Positions 41,967 through 52,072 of a DNA stretch of 64,000 nucleotides are shown in pieces; the stretch's first letter is position 1; each line of letters opens with the position of its first letter. Source of the stretch: Slackia sp. ZJ119 (GTDB taxonomy: Bacteria > Actinomycetota > Coriobacteriia > Coriobacteriales > Eggerthellaceae); NCBI RefSeq assembly GCF_011039175.1, contig NZ_JAAKEN010000014.1, positions 1 to 64,000 of the forward strand. The letters are read 5' to 3'. Below the pieces are notes generated by a model. The model was not told where the DNA came from, did not search any database, and saw only the letters and a list, made by a program, of their open reading frames with translations. The position numbers and the translations under genes are program-made.

Positions 41967-43010
41967 TCAGAGACGTCGGTCAAGGCCGGAGTTCTTGTAC
42001 CACTCGGCCTTGTTCTGGTACATGCGCCGATCGGCCTCCCTCAGCACCTCTTCAAGAGTGCAATCGGGGAATTCGCCGCGGGCGACCCACCCCGCCGAAA
42101 GGGTCAGCAGACACTCTTCCTCGGAGAAAGAGGCCTTCCAGCCGCAGGTGCTCTCGGCAAAACGGGCAAGCTGGTCGGACATGCGCTCGGCGTCGGCGGA
42201 GCTGATGACGGCGAACTCGTCTCCGCCGATGCGGAAGACCACGCCGTCGGGCTCAAAAGCGTCGCGCAACAGATCCGCCGCGGCGCAGATCATCTCGTCG
42301 CCGGCCAAATGCCCGAAGGTGTCGTTGACGTACTTCAGCCGGTTCAGGTCGAAGATCGCCAGCGAGAAGTCGTTTTCGGCGTGCTTCTCGAGGGCCTGGG
42401 TGTAGGAGGCGCGGTTGTGCAGATCGGTCAGGCCGTCGTGGTAAGCCTGCCTGACGGTCTTGTTCAGGTAATACTGCTTCTGAGCAGCCACGATGCCCAC
42501 GCCGCCGAACGTGGCGAAGTACAGCACGGGAAAACGCGCGAGAAACGTGGAGGTGTAGCAGTCCCCCACGATCTGGTTCAGCGGGGTGTAGAACAGCACG
42601 ACCAGAAACACCTGGAAGTACAGGCTCAAAACGAAAGACACCCTCATGCCGAGAAGGCTCGGGCCGAAAACGGGGACCATCAAAACCCACAGGCAGGCAA
42701 AGCCCTCGTTCTCGCCCGACAAGGCGTAAAAGGAAAAGACGACGCCCGCGACGACCGCAGCGATGGTGGCCGATGTCAAAGCGTCCTTTCGCTTGGCGAA
42801 GACGACGGCGGCAAGCAGTCCCGCCGTGAGGAGCGCGGTGCTGAGCGCCATGAGCCACCAGCCCTTTGCGACGTTCATGACCGTGAGAACCACGGCAATG
42901 ATCGCAAGGAAGCTCGACCCCAGAAAGAGCATGCGAAGCTGCAGCTCTTTGTCGGAATCGGTTTGCAGGTCTTCAGAGAAAACCTTTTTGATTGTGCCCC
43001 ACTTCGTCAT
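41967..43010 (-). CDS. Membrane diguanylate cyclase (GGDEF)
   Basis: A 347-residue protein. The N-terminal half has about six TM helices (for example LFLGSSFLAIIAVVLTVMNV and FPVLYFATFGGVGIVAAQ). The C-terminal GGDEF domain starts HDGLTDLHNRASYTQAL and has an intact active site, RIGGDEFAVI, with FDLNRLKYVNDTFGHLAGDEM. It should make cyclic di-GMP. The start at 43010 (MTKWGTIKK) follows AAGG. The promoter region contains an 11-base poly-G tract beside the -10 box. The EAL phosphodiesterase gene lies directly upstream in the same orientation. Confidence 0.9.
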   Translation of the reverse strand: MTKWGTIKKVFSEDLQTDSDKELQLRMLFLGSSFLAIIAVVLTVMNVAKGWWLMALSTALLTAGLLAAVVFAKRKDALTSATIAAVVAGVVFSFYALSGENEGFACLWVLMVPVFGPSLLGMRVSFVLSLYFQVFLVVLFYTPLNQIVGDCYTSTFLARFPVLYFATFGGVGIVAAQKQYYLNKTVRQAYHDGLTDLHNRASYTQALEKHAENDFSLAIFDLNRLKYVNDTFGHLAGDEMICAAADLLRDAFEPDGVVFRIGGDEFAVISSADAERMSDQLARFAESTCGWKASFSEEECLLTLSAGWVARGEFPDCTLEEVLREADRRMYQNKAEWYKNSGLDRRL

Positions 43011-43067
43011 TGGCAAGGCCTTCGGTTCGGCAACAGGGCGCCAGACGTTCGCGCCGCGAGCATGCGT

Positions 43068-43096
43068 ATTATATAGCCCCCCCCCCCGCAAAGCGT
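43068..43096 (-). promoter_or_regulatory. Poly-G-containing promoter of the GGDEF gene
   Basis: Read on the minus strand, an 11-base G tract (43087 to 43077) is followed by CTA and a perfect TATAAT -10 box (43073 to 43068), 57 bp before the GGDEF start codon. The tract occupies most of the spacer between the -10 and wherever the -35 lies (no strong -35 was seen; ACGCTT would be at 17 bp). Slippage in the tract would change the spacer length and so promoter strength. Confidence 0.6.
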
Positions 43097-43233
43097 CCTG
43101 AAACAGCCGCACAACTTCACAACTGCAGGTTTTGGGGAGACGTTGTTCGTCCCGTTTTGCCGCTTCGCCCAACCATTGTACCAAAAAACGCCCTGCATGT
43201 CTTCGCGCCGACATGCAGGGCGACGCGGGCGGG

Positions 43234-46080
43234 CTACTTCCCCCAGTTTTCGCGGCAAAACGCCTGGAACGCCTCTATCGGAACAGGCCTGCTCGAGTAA
43301 TACCCCTGATAGTAATCGCCCGCAAGGGAGGCGACCAGCGCACGCTGCTCCTCCGTCTCGACGCCCTCGACGCAGGTGTGCAGGCCCGCTTCCCGAGCGC
43401 TGCGGATGATGGTTTCCAGCAGATTGAGGCCCCGCTCGCTGACGAGGGCGCCCAAAAGAAAGACCCGGTCCACCTTCAGCTCGTCGACGGGAAGCTGCAG
43501 CAGCAGCGCCAGAGAAGACATCCCCGTGCCGAAGTCGTCAAGGGCGATGGCGATGCCGCGCGAACGGAAGAACCGCAGCTCGTCTTCGAGGAAGTCCGGG
43601 CTCATGCGGCGGCACCGCTCCGTCAGCTCCAGGCAAAGGCTCTCAGGCGGGCAGTCCTCGTCCTTCAAAGCGTTCAGCACGTCTTCGCGGAAGTTTCCGT
43701 ATTTCAGCTGGGAATCTGCGATGTTGACGTTCAAGATGAAGTCCGGACGTTCTTGGCGCAGGGCCTTGGTCTCGCGTATCGCCTGGCGCAAAATCCAGTT
43801 CCCCACCGGAATGAAGGCAGGATCGTTTTCCAGCCACGGAATGAAGTTGTCCGGCGGCACGACGCCGCAAGACTTGTGCCGGTAGCGCAGCAGCGCCTCG
43901 GCGCCGATCACCTTTCCCGTTTCAAATGAAACGATCGGCTGGTAGCACAAGAAGAAGTCCCTGCAGCCCTCCATGGCGCTGCGGTGGATGTCCGCATGCA
44001 GCTGGACGTTCTCGACGTTGACCGTGTGGCGAATGTCCTCGCTGAAAACCAGCTCGTTGCGGTAGTTTTCCAAGGACTGCTCCATGGCGTATACCAAGTT
44101 GCTGCGCACGAGGGACTCGCTTTGGGAATGATGGGGGTCGAGCTGCACCGCGCCGCCGTATATCCGCAGCGGAACCCGCAGGCTGCCGATCTGCGTTTCG
44201 TTTTGCGCGACGCGGCGAAGGCGGCAGAAGAGGTCCCGCATCTCGTCGGGGCTGGCGTCGTGCAGGTAGAACGCGAACTTCACGCCTTCCAGGCGAAACG
44301 CCTGCCCCCGGCCCGCGACGAGGTCTCGAAGCTCGACGCCGAAAAGCTGCAAGATCCGATTTCCGCCCTCTTGGCCGTACATGACGTTGATGTGGGGGAA
44401 GTTCTCGATCCCCACCTCGACCACGCAGGCGCAGGACCGCTCGTCGATCAGCCGATGGATGCTTTTGGTGAACTCCGCGCCGACGTGCAAGCCGGTGACG
44501 GAGTCCACCTCGTCGACGATGCCGTGGTTGGAAATGGTGCCCGCGAAGAAGTCGGGGTCTTTCCCGTCGCCTTTCAGCACCACGCCCCGGCAGGTGCAGA
44601 CGACGTATTCTCCCAGGCGGTTCTTCACCCGGTATTCCAGGTTGTGCGACTGGCTGCGTCCGGAGAACACCGCTTCAATGTCGTCATGGTACGTCTGCCT
44701 GTCCTGCGGATGGATGCGGGATTCCCAGATCCATCCCCCTTCGAACATGTACTCGCTCGGCAGGTCGAAATACTGCACCGCGTTCGAAGACCAGCGGGAC
44801 ACCCCCGTGTCCATGTTGCACAGAAAGATGTAGTTGCGCTCCGAGGTGGAGGCGAAGGCCGCGAACGCTCGATCCGTCAGCCCGCTGACGTCAAGCCCCC
44901 CCGAAGCCGAGTCTTCGGCCTGCGCCGATTCCTGCGCAGAAAGCGACGAGCGGTCCTGCGGCGCCGAGGGTTCAGGCATCGGGCGTTCGACGGGGCCGTG
45001 CTTGATCTTGTTGCGCTCCTTGTTGCGATACAGGGCGGCAGCCACTGCCCGCTCGGCGTCTGGGACGTCTTCGCAAGAAGGATCGTAGCGCGCATACCCC
45101 AAAGAAACGCGCGGAAGACGCGGATCGGCCTTGCGGCACTCTTCCAAAGCGGCAAAGAACCGATCGTTGAGCGCGACGACGTCGGCCTCGTTGCCGTCAA
45201 GAACCACGTAGAACTCGTCGTCCCTGATCCGGCAGCAGGCGCCGTGGCGCCCATAGACCTTCCGAATGACGCCGCCGATCGTCCGAAGGCATTGGTCGCC
45301 GTAAGCGGGACCGTGCTCGTCGTTGACGGCCCGGAAAGAGTCAATGTCGATCATTTCGATCATCGTTGGCTTCCGCAGCCGGGAAAGCAGGCTGTGGCAG
45401 CTGGCGTGGTTGAGCAGCATCGTCTTCGCGTCGAGGCGTTGCAGCATGTCGTTGTAGAAAAGGTAGAACAGCGAAACGACGATCGCGACCGCAAGCCATG
45501 CGGTCTTGACGTCCCGGTCTATCTGGTTGGCCACGATCCCCAGCACCAGAAGGCCCAGCATGCAGACGAGCATGGCCTTGTTCTTGCCCTGGTACTGAGA
45601 GCTGACGCGATACCCGGCCCGCAGCACGTATATCGTGACGCCCACATAGGTTGCAAGGTAGATCCAGTAGAACGGGCCGTGGTGGAACACGCCGTTTGCG
45701 TCCACGTAGTAGATGAACCCTCCGAAGGCGGACAGGAATTCCAAGACGGCGTGCACGATCAGCAGATACGACAGGCGCCAGCGCCTCTGCGGCGCATTCG
45801 CGGCCTGCCGCAGCACCTCCGCGCACAGAAACGGCACGACCGGCGTCACCGAAAGCTCCACCATCTTCGTCCATACGACGACCTCGCGAAACGCCCCTCC
45901 GAAGGCGGCGGCCGCGCTCCCCGACCATTCCGCGAGGATGCCCAAGGCGACGCTGAGGAACAGCAACGAAAACTGCTTTTTCTTGCGCTGAGAGAACAGG
46001 TCGTTCGTGTTCGCCATGAACGCGAGCAGCGCCATGAACACAACGACCTCTGAAACGATCACCGTGTAGAAATTCAGCAC
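43234..46080 (-). CDS. Membrane EAL phosphodiesterase with degenerate GGDEF domains and PAS
   Basis: A 948-residue signalling protein. In order it has about seven TM helices (1-215), a GGDEF domain with a changed active site (RIRDDEFYV), a PAS-type domain (about 400-520, SRWSSNAVQYFDLPSEYMFEGGWIWESRIHPQDR), a second strongly degenerate GGDEF (RLEGVKFAF) and a C-terminal EAL domain. The EAL catalytic residues look complete: AEALLR, LNVN, CLELTER, ALDDFGTG and LKVDR. It should degrade cyclic di-GMP, opposing the GGDEF gene just downstream. The degenerate domains may bind GTP or act in dimerisation. Confidence 0.9.
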   Translation of the reverse strand: MLNFYTVIVSEVVVFMALLAFMANTNDLFSQRKKKQFSLLFLSVALGILAEWSGSAAAAFGGAFREVVVWTKMVELSVTPVVPFLCAEVLRQAANAPQRRWRLSYLLIVHAVLEFLSAFGGFIYYVDANGVFHHGPFYWIYLATYVGVTIYVLRAGYRVSSQYQGKNKAMLVCMLGLLVLGIVANQIDRDVKTAWLAVAIVVSLFYLFYNDMLQRLDAKTMLLNHASCHSLLSRLRKPTMIEMIDIDSFRAVNDEHGPAYGDQCLRTIGGVIRKVYGRHGACCRIRDDEFYVVLDGNEADVVALNDRFFAALEECRKADPRLPRVSLGYARYDPSCEDVPDAERAVAAALYRNKERNKIKHGPVERPMPEPSAPQDRSSLSAQESAQAEDSASGGLDVSGLTDRAFAAFASTSERNYIFLCNMDTGVSRWSSNAVQYFDLPSEYMFEGGWIWESRIHPQDRQTYHDDIEAVFSGRSQSHNLEYRVKNRLGEYVVCTCRGVVLKGDGKDPDFFAGTISNHGIVDEVDSVTGLHVGAEFTKSIHRLIDERSCACVVEVGIENFPHINVMYGQEGGNRILQLFGVELRDLVAGRGQAFRLEGVKFAFYLHDASPDEMRDLFCRLRRVAQNETQIGSLRVPLRIYGGAVQLDPHHSQSESLVRSNLVYAMEQSLENYRNELVFSEDIRHTVNVENVQLHADIHRSAMEGCRDFFLCYQPIVSFETGKVIGAEALLRYRHKSCGVVPPDNFIPWLENDPAFIPVGNWILRQAIRETKALRQERPDFILNVNIADSQLKYGNFREDVLNALKDEDCPPESLCLELTERCRRMSPDFLEDELRFFRSRGIAIALDDFGTGMSSLALLLQLPVDELKVDRVFLLGALVSERGLNLLETIIRSAREAGLHTCVEGVETEEQRALVASLAGDYYQGYYSSRPVPIEAFQAFCRENWGK

Positions 46081-46339
46081 GAAGGCTTCACCTCCAACAC
46101 CATCTCGCCCTTATTACGCACAGCACCATAATAAACCCACACAGGCATAAAAAATCAGCAGACGTCCTAAAAACGGGCATCTTGAGCGCCGACAGGCACG
46201 TCAGGCGACGACGCAGCGAACCGAGGGCGGCGAAGCGGCGGCCGGGCGCAGCAGAAAGGGGCGAACCGGCAGAGGGGTGGCAGCCCCCCTCTGCCATGCA
46301 AGGCCGCCGGCGGCACTCCCCCGCCGGCGGCGCGACCTG

Positions 46340-47491
<1,152 letters not shown>

Positions 47492-47629
47492 GCTCTGCCC
47501 TTCTCGACTGTTGGCAAACGTCTTGCAATTATAGCTCTCGAAGGGCGCCGCCATGCACGTCGCGATCCGTTAATCGGCGCATTCCCGCAACAGGCGCAGG
47601 CGGGGCGGGGCGGGCGAAAGCGCGAGCAA

Positions 47630-47889
47630 GCCCGAGGAAACGCCGCGAGCAATGCGTGCGAAAAAACATTTGGCACGTAGGCGGCGGTCGATCCTAAAAA
47701 ATGCATCATTTTATTGGTTCAAAAATGTTAGCTTTACGAATTTGGTGCATTTTTCTTCTCTTCGCTGCAGAAAATGCATCAAACGTCGCGACCAATGGTT
47801 CTGTTTTTGCTAGCATTCGCCGAACCACCCGGGATTTGGTGCATTTTTTAGAAGGAGCCTCCCCCGCAGGTTCATTTGTTTTTTTCGCA
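47630..47889 (-). repeat. 260-bp duplicated noncoding element, copy 1
   Basis: This element matches copy 2 (58889-59148) over 260 bp with about seven substitutions and no gaps. It is AT-rich, with four occurrences of an AAATGCATC/GGTGCATTT motif arranged as two inverted pairs. It lies about 140 bp upstream of the malic enzyme start, on the same side and in the same orientation as copy 2 has to the C4-dicarboxylate transporter. Short reading frames exist on both strands but none has a ribosome site I trust. Confidence 0.92.
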
Positions 47890-47999
47890 AGCAGTCCGCC
47901 GCCGAAAGGGCGCGGCGAACTCTTGCCGGTTTGGAACGGCATCGGAGCCAGAACGGTCTTTTGGCCCCTTGATCGGCCAGCATTCAGGTGCCGGGCGGC

Positions 48000-49535
48000 C
48001 TATTCGCGAATCTCCTCCACCATGTCGATGAGGTCCTGCTTGCTGTGGACGTCGAGCTTCGTGTAGATGTGGCGTATATGCATCTTGACGGTGTTGCGCG
48101 ACACGACGAGCGCCCCTTCCATGAAGGGCATGTCGCGCCCTCGCGCCAGCAGCTCGAGCACTTCGCGTTCGCGCGGAGTGAGCTGGTAGGTGCGTGCAAT
48201 GGCGTCGCACGGATCGGTCCAATAGCGCCGCTCGGCGTCCTCGACGCTCATCTCCGCCCGCTCGCCTTCAGCAAAAGAGGGAGCTTCAGGTTCGACAGCG
48301 GGCATCGCGGCGGTCATGAACGGCACCTGCAGCTGCGGAAACTTCAGCAGGACGATCAGCAGCACCACGTAGGCGAACACCACGACGAGCTCGGCGGCAT
48401 GCATGGCCTCAAAAGGCGCCAAGCTTGGCAAGAGCACGCGTGCGCCCAACGCCACAAGGGTTCCCAGCAGATGCCCGCACACGGCCACGAAACGCGCGAG
48501 CGCGGCCGCCTCGAGCGTCTGCTCGGAATTGCGCGCGGCCCACACCACCAAAGACCACATGACCACTTCGAAAAGCGCCGTCCCAAGCCCGCCGACAAGC
48601 AGCGCAAGCCCCGGAAGGAAGACATCGAGCGCCGGCTCGAGCAAAATGCCCGCAACCGTGCACAAAAGGGCGCCGAAGAACACGTGCTCAGAGCGCAGGC
48701 CGCGCCAAAGCGCCGCCACGACCACGAGCGCCGCGAGGACCACGAACGAAGCCAGGTTGGCGTGCGGGTCGGCCTCGCTTGCCCCGTTGCGCAGAAACCC
48801 CAGCATAAGCGCCGAAAACACAACGACGACGACAAACCCCGGCGTGAGAACCTTGCCCAGAGGACGCTTCACCACGCCGGACATCGCGAACGCCGCGGGT
48901 ATGCGCGGGGAGGCCGAGCGCATGCGGAACGCCGTGCCGGCGCGCCCTCCCAGGCCGATCATGCAGCAGACGGTCGACCCCACGAGCAGAAGGCCCGCCA
49001 GCGCCATGGCGCCGCTCTCGAGCAGGCTCCCCTCCCGCACCAGCTGCGAGGCCAGGGAGTAGGAGGCGAACGCGCCGAGCATCCCCAGCGCACAGGCGCG
49101 CATGACGGACGTGCGGTCGAGCAGCGCGAACACGCACGTGAGTCCCACGCTCACCGGGGCGCCGACCATCTTTGTGAGGAAGAGCGCACACAGAAGGAGG
49201 GCCGTGCGCGCATCGGCGTCCTCAACGCCGGGAGCCGCGAACAGCACGAGGGCTGCGCCGGCGGCGAAGCACAGGACGCCGGCGGCGCAGGACACGGCGA
49301 ACAGCCGCCGCAGGTCCCCGTCGTCGCGCTTGGCGTACCAGAGCGCCACCGCGAGGAACAACGCATAGGACGCCACGGAGAACACGCGCATGACGAGCGT
49401 GCCGAAAGGAAGGCCGGCCGCCGAGAGCGTCTCGGCGTCTCCCAGCCAGATGCCGGAGAACATGAGGGCGAGGCCCAGCGCCGCGCAGAACATCGCGTGC
49501 CTCCCTCCCCTGACGATGGCAGGCTCAGCGTGCAT
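48000..49535 (-). CDS. LuxR family transcriptional regulator with multi-pass membrane domain
   Basis: A 511-residue protein of the same architecture as the regulator at 24616. About twelve TM helices are followed by a LuxR HTH (LTPREREVLELLARGRDMPFMEGALVVSRNTVKMHIRHIYTKLDVHSKQDLI). The start at 49535 follows GGGAGGTGTTGGGTC and overlaps the upstream DUF1847 gene by 11 bp. The membrane part may sense a hydrophobic or anionic ligand. Its position between malic enzyme and the LarA and fumarate reductase genes suggests control of this carbon module. Confidence 0.9.
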   Translation of the reverse strand: MHAEPAIVRGGRHAMFCAALGLALMFSGIWLGDAETLSAAGLPFGTLVMRVFSVASYALFLAVALWYAKRDDGDLRRLFAVSCAAGVLCFAAGAALVLFAAPGVEDADARTALLLCALFLTKMVGAPVSVGLTCVFALLDRTSVMRACALGMLGAFASYSLASQLVREGSLLESGAMALAGLLLVGSTVCCMIGLGGRAGTAFRMRSASPRIPAAFAMSGVVKRPLGKVLTPGFVVVVVFSALMLGFLRNGASEADPHANLASFVVLAALVVVAALWRGLRSEHVFFGALLCTVAGILLEPALDVFLPGLALLVGGLGTALFEVVMWSLVVWAARNSEQTLEAAALARFVAVCGHLLGTLVALGARVLLPSLAPFEAMHAAELVVVFAYVVLLIVLLKFPQLQVPFMTAAMPAVEPEAPSFAEGERAEMSVEDAERRYWTDPCDAIARTYQLTPREREVLELLARGRDMPFMEGALVVSRNTVKMHIRHIYTKLDVHSKQDLIDMVEEIRE

Positions 49536-50253
49536 GACCCAACACCTCCCTTCGATCCGCGCCAGCAGGGGTGCGATCCGTCGAAAGGAGTGCATTCGCC
49601 GAACATTGTACCCGAGCGTCGAGACGTGCTGGAAGATCCAGCACGCAGTCGCGCATCGAAACGCCGTCGGTTGCACGCAGTGGGGCCAAGGGGTCGTGAG
49701 CACACGCTCGGTCCTTCACGGCGAGGCAGGTGCATGGCGCGTCTGCGTGCTTGAAAAACAAAGAATCATGCCCCACGCACAGCCCAATCACCACGTTGAG
49801 ATCAACGCCCTCCTGATTAAGCAGCTTGGCCTGGCCAATTGGATTGCAGAGAGTTCGCGCCATGCCGGGCTTCGTCTCGCACACGAGCGGCTCGCCCAAA
49901 AGATCGCGCGGCAAGGCACCTGCCTTGCACGACACCGAAGCCACGGAGAAGCCGTTTGTGCGCAACGCCTCACAAAAAGCGTGCGCCTCTTTCGCGAGCG
50001 TGATGCAAAACGCCACGCCAATCGAACGATGCCCGCTGCGAGCGGCAAACAGCATGATCTCTTCTGCCCGCGTTGCCCGCCCATACCCGTCACATGCCGC
50101 AACATGCGAGGTCACGGCAAGCATTCGGTCGTCACGGACATATGATCGGCAAGACTGCTCGAAAGCTTTGCCGCATGTCGAGCACTCGCTCGCAAAGCCC
50201 GCGGTTCGTCCTGATGCGCACTCCCGCTTTTTGCACTGGTCGCAACTGAGCAC
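49525..50253 (-). CDS. DUF1847 family metal-binding protein
   Basis: A 242-residue cysteine-rich protein. It starts MLSCDQCKKRECASGR and carries a central KEAHAFCEALRTNGFSVASVSCKAG and a GLCVGHDSLFFKHADAP segment, all typical of DUF1847. Eight or more conserved Cys/His residues suggest a bound iron-sulfur cluster or metal. Function is unknown. The start is GTG after AAAGGGGGCCGCC, 26 bp after larA. Confidence 0.85.
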   Translation of the reverse strand: MLSCDQCKKRECASGRTAGFASECSTCGKAFEQSCRSYVRDDRMLAVTSHVAACDGYGRATRAEEIMLFAARSGHRSIGVAFCITLAKEAHAFCEALRTNGFSVASVSCKAGALPRDLLGEPLVCETKPGMARTLCNPIGQAKLLNQEGVDLNVVIGLCVGHDSLFFKHADAPCTCLAVKDRACAHDPLAPLRATDGVSMRDCVLDLPARLDARVQCSANALLSTDRTPAGADRREVLGHAR

Positions 50254-50279
50254 GGCGGCCCCCTTTCCACATGCTCCGT

Positions 50280-51530
50280 CTAGCTGTCCAACGCAGGCAG
50301 CGTCGAGCCGCCAAAGGGCATCACGAGTACGCTCGCATCCGGCCCCATCTTGCGGACGGCCTGCTCGTATGCTTCTTCAAGCGAAGCAAACGGCGTGAAA
50401 AAGAGGCTCTCCACAAAGGCGGAATCCATGTCAGACACCAGGTAGATGTCGGCATGCTCCATGACCATGGCGATGGCCGCTGCTTTGTGGCCGCCCAGCT
50501 TGAAGTCGCGTCCAATGCGTTCGATGAGGTCGCCGGGGCGCTCGGCTGCGGTCATCCATTCCTCGAACGTGGCATTGCCCAGGCCCTCCTTGCACGAACC
50601 CACCAAAATGACCACGCCGCCATCGGCGATGGCGTGCTTGGCATTGTCGAGGGCCTTTTGCGTCTGGTACAGGTTCAAATCCTTCGGAGCGCCGCCCTGC
50701 GACACGATGACGATGTCGGCACGACGAGGAATGCTCACACGGTAGAGCCCGTCAAGGAAACGGCATCCCGCACGATGCGCCTGCACCATGTCGCCCGCCA
50801 CTGCTTTCACGATGCGCTTGTGCTCGTCCAAAACGACGTTGAGCAAAAAGTCGCACCCGACAAGAGCCGCTGCTTCTTCAATGTCTTGGCGCACGGGGTT
50901 GTCGTCAAGGTTGCCGGCGCACGCGCGCGGATCAACCATCTTGGTGTGGTTTGCCTGAATGGCCTCGCACGTAGACACGCCGGGCATGATGGCCTTTGCT
51001 CCGCCCGAATAGCCGGCGAAGTAATGGTACTCGATGTTGCCCAGACAGATGCGACGATCCGCCTTCGCCACGGCCTCCACAATATCCACCGGCGTGCCCG
51101 CCGCGGTGTCGCCCACATGCACGCAGGTGGCGGGGTCGCCGTCGATGCAGGCAATCTCGGCCCATGCACGCTCTCCCGCCAAGCGGCGTCGCTCTTCCTC
51201 AGTGTGCGGACGATGGCTTCCCAAAGCGAACACGAGCGTGACGTCGTTCGGATCAACCCCGGCCTCGTACAGCTCGTCAAGCAACACGGGCATGATGGCG
51301 GCAGTGGGAACCGGCCGCGTGATGTCGCTCGAAATGACGACAACGCGCTCTCCAGAACGCACGATGTCGCGCAGACGCGGCGTGCCTATGGGTTCGGCAA
51401 GCGCACGACGCACCTCGTCGACGCCGGCAAGCTCGCAGGCCACCGCATTGGGCGCAAGCACGCCCAGCAGGTTGGCATCAGAAACTTCGACCGTTTGCGT
51501 GCCTGCGCCGTATCCTACTTCTATCTTCAC
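50280..51530 (-). CDS. larA: LarA-family nickel-pincer racemase/epimerase
   Basis: A 416-residue protein of the LarA family. Characteristic blocks are VVVISSDITRPVPT, FALGSHRPHTEEE (catalytic His region), NIEYHYFAGYSGGAKAIMPGVS (His and the cofactor-bearing Lys) and SQGGAPKDLNLYQTQKALDNA. LarA proteins bind a nickel-pincer nucleotide and racemise or epimerise 2-hydroxyacids such as lactate or malate. LarB, LarC and LarE, which build the cofactor, are not in the window. It precedes DUF1847 and the LuxR gene and follows the fumarate reductase operon. Confidence 0.9.
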   Translation of the reverse strand: MKIEVGYGAGTQTVEVSDANLLGVLAPNAVACELAGVDEVRRALAEPIGTPRLRDIVRSGERVVVISSDITRPVPTAAIMPVLLDELYEAGVDPNDVTLVFALGSHRPHTEEERRRLAGERAWAEIACIDGDPATCVHVGDTAAGTPVDIVEAVAKADRRICLGNIEYHYFAGYSGGAKAIMPGVSTCEAIQANHTKMVDPRACAGNLDDNPVRQDIEEAAALVGCDFLLNVVLDEHKRIVKAVAGDMVQAHRAGCRFLDGLYRVSIPRRADIVIVSQGGAPKDLNLYQTQKALDNAKHAIADGGVVILVGSCKEGLGNATFEEWMTAAERPGDLIERIGRDFKLGGHKAAAIAMVMEHADIYLVSDMDSAFVESLFFTPFASLEEAYEQAVRKMGPDASVLVMPFGGSTLPALDS

Positions 51531-51545
51531 GAAGCACCTCTTCCG

Positions 51546-52055
51546 CTACTCTGTTTCAGCCTGCATGATGCTTTTGAGGGCCGCCTGCTCGGCCAAATGA
51601 CGGTACTCGGACGTCTCCATGCAGGCACTGAGCTGGGACATCACTTCGGGAAAGTCCTCAAGGCGCTCACGCCACTCGGCCTCGTCCGCGCCTGGCGCGA
51701 ACGCGGCCGCGCCGTCTGCCACGCGCACCCAGCGGCCGTCCTCGTCGGCCTGGAAGTATCCGGTAAGCATGGCGGCCCCTTCCGGGAACGGATCGCCTTC
51801 CACGTAAAACGTGCCGCTCACGCTGCTCGTCTCCCCCAACGCGTCGTGCGCCCAGTCTTGGGAAGAAGGCACCGCGTACAGCGCGTCGGCGCCCGGCATG
51901 CGCACGAGCTTCATCTTCTGCTCGAACACGAGGCTCGCGCCGAGCCGCTCGTCGTCCGGTGCGCCTTCCGCCGGCTCGCCGGCCTCTTCCATGTGCGTGC
52001 GCAGCTCTTCGATGCGGGCCTGCGCGGCCGCGTCGACAACGCCGTTCTCGTTCAT
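51546..52055 (-). CDS. Hypothetical protein in the fumarate reductase operon
   Basis: A 169-residue, acidic, soluble protein without signal or TM helix. It contains WRERLEDFPEVMSQLSACMETSEYRHLAEQAALKSIMQAE at the end, predicted helical, and an extended beta-like middle (SVSGTFYVEGDPFPEGAAMLTGYF). The family is not recognised. Start at 52055 follows AAGGAGG with 6-base spacing. It lies 17 bp after the HdrB-like subunit gene and 15 bp before larA, so it is probably co-transcribed with both. Confidence 0.6.
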   Translation of the reverse strand: MNENGVVDAAAQARIEELRTHMEEAGEPAEGAPDDERLGASLVFEQKMKLVRMPGADALYAVPSSQDWAHDALGETSSVSGTFYVEGDPFPEGAAMLTGYFQADEDGRWVRVADGAAAFAPGADEAEWRERLEDFPEVMSQLSACMETSEYRHLAEQAALKSIMQAETE

Positions 52056-52072
52056 GGACATCCTCCTTGCCT

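Noticed and set aside
41967-43214. A longer GGDEF protein starting upstream of the poly-G tract at 43214, which would make the tract a translational switch.
   Set aside because: The extra 68 residues have no homology or ribosome site and would run through a perfect TATAAT box. The promoter reading is preferred, but the alternative is testable.
43984-46053. Long plus-strand frames opposite the EAL gene, and similar ones opposite fixC, NhaC, the LuxR gene at 48000 and the DASS gene.
   Set aside because: All have low-complexity compositions and mirror real genes; none has supporting evidence.
47701-48066. Small frames inside the 260-bp duplicated element (also 58960-59259), and a 78-codon minus-strand frame.
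   Set aside because: The frames diverge completely at the repeat boundary and have no good ribosome site. The noncoding repeat explanation is simpler, although a conserved peptide on the minus strand cannot be excluded.
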